From positions 1,426,001 through 1,490,000 of the forward strand of contig CM035311.1 in NCBI GenBank assembly GCA_002900995.3: 64,000 bases of DNA, read 5' to 3'. Shown piece by piece: positions 56,850 through 64,000 of this stretch. The position numbers and the translations under genes are program-made. Each line of letters starts with the position of its first letter. Position 1 is the first letter of the stretch. The stretch comes from Ganoderma boninense (Eukaryota > Basidiomycota > Agaricomycetes > Polyporales > Polyporaceae). A model generated the notes under the pieces. It was given only the letters and a program-made list of their open reading frames with translations. It was not told the DNA's origin and did no database searches.

Positions 56850-58431
56850 ATGGCTCGTGTCTATGCCGATGTGAACGCGCGATTGGGGGCCTCCTGGTAT
56901 GATTATGGTGAGCATCGTGTCCTGCTGTTTCTCCGGCCTCCGTTGCCTAGCGCGCCCTGTGTTCACGCGGCCGACAGAGAGTTTGAGCATAGACTGGAAT
57001 GTTCCCGATAGATATGAGATCGTCCGGCGGATCGGTGGCGGGAGGTATTCAGAGGTGCGTCTCATGTCTCTTCCCGCAGCTATACCAGGTGTGACGGGGT
57101 GCCGTGCTGCAGGTCTTCGAGGGCATCGATTCCTCGAATGAAGAGTCGTGCGTCATCAAAGTCCTGAAACCGGTTGCAAAGAAGAAAGTTAAGCGGGAAA
57201 TCAAGATCCTCCGCAATCTCGCAGGCGGCCCAAACGTCATTCGGCTCATGGACACCGTCCATGACCCGCCTTCTCGCTCAAACAGCCTCATCATGGAGTA
57301 TGTTGAGAACACGGAGTGGAAGGAGATGTTTGGCACATTAACGGAGATGGAAATCAAGTTCTACCTGTTCCAATTACTGAGGGTGAGCTCCGTCCGTCTC
57401 CGTGCTTCCCCTTTCGCGAGAGTAATGTCCACCCGACACGGCCCGAGCAGGCGTTGGATTTCGTACATTCCCGTGGGATCATTCACAGAGATGTCAAACC
57501 CGGCAACATCATGTTTGACCGTGCACATCGCAAGGTATGCAGTCTGAATTTCAATATTGAAGATTTGGGTGACTTATCTATTCCGTATAGCTGCGTCTGA
57601 TCGATTGGGGTCTAGCGGAGTTCTACCATCCTGGTACCGAGCTGCACATCCGTGTTGCGTCACGGTACTACAAGGGCCCGGAGCTCCTTGTAGGCTACAA
57701 GCATTATGATTACAGCTTGGATATATGGAGTGTCGGATGCATACTAGCCGCAATGGTGGGCATTTTCTTGCCCCGACGTCGCCCGTACATCCCTTTCCGC
57801 ATATCGTTGTTGACTGGTATGTGTGCAGATCTTCCGTCGCGAACATTTTTTCCGTGGGAGAGACAACGAAGACCAGTTACTCAAGATCGTTAAGGTCCTC
57901 GGGACGGACGATTTCGAGCGTTACCTCAATCAATACCGGCTCTATCTGCAGACATACAACGACGAGCTATTGCAAAGGTGCGCCTTTCTGCTTGTCCACA
58001 GTTTGTGGCTCGGAAACTCATTGTCTGACATGGTTCGTGGCGACCCAATTCTCAACATCCGCAGTTTTGCCAAACAACCGTGGAACCGCTTCGTAACACC
58101 GGACAACAAATCGAATGTCAATCCGGACGGTATCGACCTTCTCGACAAGCTCCTGCGGTACAACCATCTCGACCGGCTCACGGCAGCCGAGGCGCTAGCA
58201 CACAGTTTCTTCAGTACGTACACCTTCATACCTTTTGCCACAGCCACCCCCTGGTTATTTTCTACTACGCCCGTCTTTCCTCCTCGACTCATTAACTCAT
58301 TGCCGCGTTGCATATGTGCTGATGAATGCTTTACTACTCCTTTCTGCCGTGTGTGCCCAGATGCCGTACGCCTCGAGACGCCTTCTAACCCCGCCGAGTG
58401 CGTGAGCGACTCCGGGTTCTATTCGACGTGA
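56850..58431 (+). CDS. Casein kinase 2 catalytic subunit alpha
   Basis: Eight exons: 56850-56907, 56978-57054, 57113-57382, 57451-57534, 57591-57755, 57829-57977, 58065-58213 and 58361-58431, giving 340 aa, the family length. It opens [19 protein letters not shown], and the glycine loop is [14 protein letters not shown]. The ATP lysine is in CVIKVLKP, followed by the CK2 basic cluster [11 protein letters not shown], the catalytic loop HRDVKPGN, and DWG in place of DFG, which is diagnostic of CK2. The activation and P+1 region is [22 protein letters not shown]2 is a constitutive Ser/Thr kinase of nucleus and cytosol that pairs with a beta subunit. Compared with other fungal CK2 alpha sequences as I know them, several usually invariant positions differ (IGRG to IGGG, KPHNVMID to KPGNIMFD), so this may be a divergent paralogue. 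Confidence 0.9.
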
Positions 58432-58810
58432 CCGATGACAGCTGGTCGTCCGAGTGGGGCGACGGAGATGGCACCAGCACGTCATGCATACAGCACAGAC
58501 GAAGCGACCGTCACCGTTGTCGCTGGCGAAGTCGCGCTGGCTGCATACCGCGTGATGCGTTCTGCTGGCTCCAGGCGGACTTTTGGCGGCAACATACCGG
58601 GCGGTACCCGGCGACTTGGGGGTGGGAGGACGGTGTTTCCGATTCTGAGCCAGGACCGCACATATATGCATGCTCTTGCCCTGTCGCAGCGCGAGAGGGC
58701 TGTCTAGTGTCTCTCGTCTGTCTAAGCTAAGTAATACCTTTTCGCCGTCAATCGTTATTTATCTGCACCGATCCCTATGCTAGGCAATGTTCCCTACCCC
58801 CCGGGCTCTC

Positions 58811-58836
58811 CATCCATCCATCCGTCAATCCATCCA
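58811..58836. repeat. Imperfect CATC/CCAT tetranucleotide microsatellite
   Basis: Repeated CATC units (CATCCATCCATCCGTCAATC then CATCC) form an imperfect microsatellite about 380 bp downstream of the CK2 alpha stop codon. Confidence 0.6.
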
Positions 58837-60234
58837 AATATGTGTGTATCCTAGATTGTATACCAACGTTCCGGGTTTCACGTATGTGTGTTGAATGGTT
58901 TCCCTATGTGACGTCGCGCTAGTCCGTACGTAGCTCATATATCTCCGTCTCGTCCTGCTACGACTTGCCTGTCCCGATCATAATTCGATCGTCCCGTTAC
59001 CCGATCCTGAGAGCTGTTGTCTTACTGTACGTTACGTCTAGTCCTTGCTACCACCGGCTCGATCACGCTGGAAGCTGGCTTGTTCCTTTGTCGGTGTCGC
59101 AGATTGTGCGGACAAACGGTTCGCTCTGGCCCACAAGAACCTACAGGCCAGATTGAAGGTTGGCTGGCACCGTCATAATCAAACAGGAATGCATGTGCCT
59201 AAACGACAAACATTGACAGAACTCTGTAAGCAAGTACCAGCAGAAAAGGAACTGGGTTTCTTGAGGCTAAGCACCACTACAGTATGCGGTACCTGCGACT
59301 TTTCGTCTTCCCGGTCAAATTCCTAATTCGGGCTCGATCCAGAGAATATGTCATGCCCGTGTCAGGCGTGCGCACCGCGACGTGGTCTCATGTCGCATGT
59401 TGCGGGCGCGGGTGCTCTGTCGCCAGGTTCCCAGCATTCCATGCGCCGTTCCATCATGATATGGTAGGTAAGGATGTCGCAATCCGGACGTCCGACATGG
59501 GTAACGTGCCCGCTCGAAGGGGCGACGCATAACGAAACCGGGGACGCAGAATGGGCTGGTGGACCTGCCCCCGAGGGAAGGAAGGTGCGGCTTAAACTCG
59601 CCGCACCCAAACGCCGCCTGGCCTCGAGGCCTAGGATGACCGGTGACCACCGAGGACTGACCTGTGGGGAGCCTGGTGGCGTCCAGCCAAAGCTAAAACC
59701 GCGGGCTTCTTGAACTTGACGAGCAAGGTTGTGGCCGGAATGACTCGAGGCCTCGGGGCTGCAAGCTGCAATCGTGAGCTGAAGTTGGGGGATCAAGCTC
59801 TGGCATCCGCAGCAAAGTAAGTACACTACTTACCTGTCTGACGACGTACTAAGCACTTACCACAATCACTAAGTAGCACTGAGGCGATCGGGAGTTAACC
59901 TGCCATCCGCCGGTCTACTAGGCTGATGGCTTGATGAACTCGAATTGATGCGCTGTCGTGGACTCGGCGTCGGGATTTCGGGGTGGGGTATGTCAGGATG
60001 GATGATGTATATGGTCACGATGCACCAGCATAGCGTGAGGCTGCTGCGGGAGGCGGGGCGCGCCCAAATGCAGTAAGTCTCCGGTGGATGAGACGAAACA
60101 GACGCTGCGCGACGCACCTCCGACCTGACACAATCTGTTCTCCAACCTGCTTCAAGCTTAGCGGGGAGCTAGCGTTGCCATTCGTCATCGCCAACTTCGC
60201 GTGGTCACTACCGCCGCCGGAGGCAGCTAAAGGC

Positions 60235-60261
60235 GGGGGGGGAGGGGATGGGGGGATGGGG
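60235..60261 (+). other. G-quadruplex-forming motif
   Basis: Four guanine runs of 8, 4, 6 and 4 bases are separated by loops of only 1, 2 and 2 bases, well inside the usual G-quadruplex consensus. It lies in gene-free DNA, and no gene start could be tied to it. Confidence 0.6.
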
Positions 60262-63200
60262 TTGCCGTGTTCGACGTCGTCCCAGGCGTGTGGGCGTATG
60301 CCCGTGTGCCGCCGGTGTCGGGGTTACACTTGGTGGCCGCGTTACTATGATCGGGTATCCCGGTTTCCAGTAGCACGATCGACTTCCAGATTGGATTCGG
60401 CGGTGCTTGGTAGTTGTCAGCATGGTAGGAAACTAGTAAGAGGGGGGGGTGCACTGGGGGTGCAGGGGTCGAAGGCTCGAATATGAGGACCAGGATGCGA
60501 CGACAGGTGGTGACCGCAGGCTCGGATTGCAGAGGAGGTGATGATGATGGACTGGGGTATGAGGGGGCATTGTCGGGGGAAAAGGTCTGAGGTTTGCAAG
60601 TCTCAGAGAGAGGTGCTAGAGGGGGGTTGGAAGGGAAGGAAGCGAAAAATGATCGGGTCCCAGGTTATTCGATCCCACACGGTTGAGCATACGTGCTTAC
60701 CGCCAGTCCAACGGTACCGGTCTCAAGCCCAGCAGAGGTGGCAGTAGAGGCCTTGAGAGTATTCTAACACGGCGAAACTGTCGACCGGGACATATCTAGC
60801 TTGCCTAAGGAGTACCAAGGGCCGTAGTAACCTTTACTAAATTACCGAATAATTGGAAGCGAACAGACGGTCCCGGCGCAGTACAAAGCGCATAGACGCA
60901 GACCCGGGTAGCACTTGCAGTCAGGATCCTCACTGATTCACCTCCCTCCTCTCTCCGGAACCACAGAGTCAAAGTGCTGAATCCCAACAAGGAACGCCTC
61001 TGTCGCGGCGGCCATACCAGTGCCTCTCCGTCTCTTCTCCAACACACTTCGCCCCCTTCTTCTTCTCATCCAGGCAACAGCCCGGCTGTCCGCCCCGCAG
61101 TCCAGTCGTGCTATGCGGGGACGCTTCTTCCGCCGGAGGGACCGCTGCGACTTTTAATTATTGCGTAAGTGCAGCCCCTGCGGCGTACAAGCACGAGAAC
61201 TTTGGACCCCCCTTCCGGCCTCCCCCCTTCTCGCGGCGGTGCGTCCCAGTGACCAGCGGCAGCAGTTGTCCCTGTCACCCAGGCCGCAGGACCGGGGACA
61301 TCCTCACCGCCCGCCAGAGATTTCCCAGATCAGCACGGCTTCGCTGCCTCGGGTGCGTGCGTGCGAATGGCTAGCGGGACACCCCTTCGTGCACCGCCCT
61401 TCTTCTTTCTATCGTGCTTCGGGCAGGTGGGGCCCGCTGGGAGGGGAGGACTGGAAGGACTGTCTCGAGGACATCAATGTCATCAAAGGATCAACAAAGA
61501 GAGCTCCACCGGTGAGAACGATCCGGCGACGATTCAGGAAAACGGGGCGCAACGCGAGCTGGGGTCGAGGTGGAAGACGGACAATGCGTTTGGGTGTGGG
61601 ACGCTAGGGCTCGTGGAGCGTATCCGAACACGCTGAGGCCTCAGGCGCATGGTCTTGCAAGCGATGAGAAGCGGGGGGCGGGGATGAAAAATGGTTATGT
61701 AGCCGCGCTGCGGTCGAACAGCGGACGCTGGAAACGTGGTTTGGGAGCCATAGGCTGAAGGATCAGCCCACGAATCCTTGTTGGGCTTAGCGGCATCACA
61801 GCAATGGTCGTAGTAAGGGTTAGCCAAAGTTACTTAGTGGGGACGTGTCCAGTGGGACGATGACAGGTTGGGGGAACATTCGTAGGAGGTGGACCCTGTT
61901 CGGAATATCCGGGGGCCGCTGAGGTGAGAGTCGGATTCGAGAAGACGGAGCGGGAGGGCGTTGACGTTACCAGAGGTTTCCCCACAAACGGAACAGAAGG
62001 CCGCTGCGCCTGCAGGTGTCTCGCTCGAATGCGTCCTGGAACGTTGCTTGCGGTCGAGACTGCGTAGGCCCGTTTCACGTCGCAGCGGCGTAGAAAACCT
62101 GCCCGCGCAGCAGGAAGCGTGTGCCATCAAACAGGCGTTCCAAGTCGCCGGAAGAAGCAGCACTACGCGAGCGCGAGCGTCATCGCAGCGGCTGAGAAAA
62201 GCTGTGAGCATAGATTCAGCACGACAAATGCAAATGCGAACGCAATCTTCTCTGCAGGGATAAACCTTCAGACAGCCTAAGGGCCATGTCGAGAAGCACG
62301 CCGGTCGAGCCTGTCGTGCTTCGCGACATGGGCGGCCTACCCACACGCGGATCGATATCGCGCTCGGCTATAGCAGCGAGCATACAGTACGTACCGCCAA
62401 TGCGTAACCCTGTCTTCTTTCCCCATGGATGCGGCGGCCGCTTATCCCGGCGGTATCGCGAGAACCAGCAAATCTGGAGGACTAAGACCCGATTTGGAAA
62501 TCCAGATAGTAGTCGTCGCAGCAGGCAAATTGCAAGACACAGCCATCGTAGGCTCCTCCGCCGGCGGGAGGCTCCACCGCAGCCTCGCGTCCCGCAAGCC
62601 TGGGTCGCTACTTACTAGCTAGTAGCTGGCCGCGCGCCTTGCGCCTCAGTCTCCAACATAGCGCGCTCCGCAGGTATGCAGTACTTACTGGTGCCGTCGG
62701 TCTCCAGAGAGAATCGCGCCCTGGTCGATCCAAAGTGCCCGGTCGCTACCGAGAAGGTCGAGAAGTCGACGAATCGCGCTGTCGCAGCAGTCAGATGACC
62801 ATGTCAGCGTCGCTGTTCCTGAAGGATGTTGCCCAACGCACAGCAGTACAATGGCGGGCGCTCTGCTGTCCCTTGCGCCAGGGTTCTGAGTTTGCACTCG
62901 TCGGCCGCCGGATGCTGAAACCGCAGGACTTGGTCGTCAACTCGTCGTCACCGAGGGGACCTCCGCCTCCCAGCCCTCGAGCGCTTACTCTGTTGAGGCT
63001 TGGGAGGCCGGTCGATTACCGTCGCAGGCGGGTTCGCGGCGCTCGGCAGGTCGGCACGGTCGTCCCGATGCTTCGTCTTCTGTCCTGTCCCTCCGTTCAC
63101 TGCAGTTCAGTTCAACTTGCTTGCGGGGATTAGCGGAAGGCACTACCGGCAGGGGCAGGGGTGTGTGTGCACTACTTGAACGGGCTACGGGCTTCGATCG

Positions 63201-64000
63201 AGGGTTGGTTCCGGAGCATCAGCTTCGATTCAAAGTCGCCTGGCAGTGGTGGCAGATGTCTCGTCAACGGCGGGCGTGCACGTCAGGTGCGTCGGAAGTG
63301 CGCATCGAGTCTCGACGCTGCACTGTGCACAAGATCGAGGCGAGTGAAGGGTGCATCGTGCGAGTCGCTGGCGGTGACAATGACATAATGGTCGGAACAA
63401 CATTTGAAGCGCACTGACGCGGATGCTCGACGGCGGCACTTGCGACGAATGTATCAGCCAAGCGGTGATCTAGAAGCGGCGGAATGTATGTTCAACGAGA
63501 TGTTCGAAAGTGGAGACTCGAGAGGGAGGGGGGTAGGACAACGTAAGTAAGTACTTAGCCGACAATAACGTTCAGGCTGACGTGGATTGGGAACCCGGCG
63601 GGAGAAGGAGGCCCTCGCGCGCAGTCCAGTAGGGCCTAGGCGTCATGATGGTGCGTCAATGATGCTGTGAACGTTTCCACAGAGGAAGGAAATGTGGGTC
63701 GGCTGAGGTCGTGGTGAGCTTGCGTTTCACGCCAGGAGGATGGCGAGGGTGAAACTTACGAAAATCCGCAGTCTCATTGATTCGCGCAGGGACGGCAGCG
63801 GAGGCGGACGGAGCTAGTGGTTTCAACCTCCGAGTCCGGGCTCGACAAAAGAGAGGACAAGGGAGGCCACTGCCAGTCGGCATAGCTATGGCGTTCTGCG
63901 CCGGCAATCGCGGTTAGTCTTGCCCTTGGCAAGGTTCTTTGACTGAGGAGCGTTCATCAGTGGTCGCTTGCGCCCGCCGCCCAAAACCGCAGCACATCGC

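Larger units (their letters stand above)
58432..64000. other. Gene-poor right end of the window
   Basis: No gene is supported in these 5.6 kb. Many short frames (60-164 codons) occur on both strands without domains; the longest, at 62639-63133 and 61161-61607, have unbiased composition. Possible splice-like sites near 63760 on the minus strand could belong to a gene that continues past the window, but no protein similarity is visible. Confidence 0.4.

Overview
The window is nuclear DNA of a filamentous basidiomycete, probably an agaricomycete and perhaps a polypore. Genes are compact, with many 45-80 nt GT-AG introns (plus two GC-AG introns), and they alternate on both strands with short spacers. 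The protein families are typical of wood- and litter-decay agaricomycetes: expanded P450s, F-box proteins, BTB/POZ proteins and a sedolisin. The genus is inferred from general knowledge only. Exon joins were worked out by hand from splice signals. For each multi-exon gene given a full exon list, exon lengths sum to a whole number of codons unless noted.

1-26 kb is mostly single-copy cellular genes. It starts with the 3' end of a Rho-GEF (CNH domain), then a possible 1 kb transposon-like element and a small basic ORF. Next come P450-1, an HMG-box factor, an amino-acid permease, GPATCH1 (splicing), MAK11 (60S biogenesis), mitochondrial GatA, a double-BTB protein, P450-2 and TGS1 (cap hypermethylase). 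The two P450s are paralogues in opposite orientation with ten matching exons, including a 14-nt microexon. GPATCH1/MAK11 and GatA/BTB are convergent; MAK11/GatA are divergent across 165 bp.

26.4-47.4 kb is the most striking region: seven head-to-tail copies (A-G) of one large F-box/zinc-finger family. Copies C, D and F are intact (about 690-720 aa, ten exons with conserved phases). A is a relic, B has an internal deletion, E is cut off after its first half, and G carries an in-frame stop plus a frameshift. A secreted sedolisin protease sits inside the array on the opposite strand.

47.4-64 kb is gene-poor. It holds a protein with four CxxC...WxxHxxxC zinc modules, a glycolipid-transfer (GLTP) protein lacking the usual ligand-stacking Trp, and a rather divergent casein kinase 2 alpha. 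The last 5.5 kb and several long spacers show no gene I can support. No tRNA, rRNA or CRISPR array was recognised.
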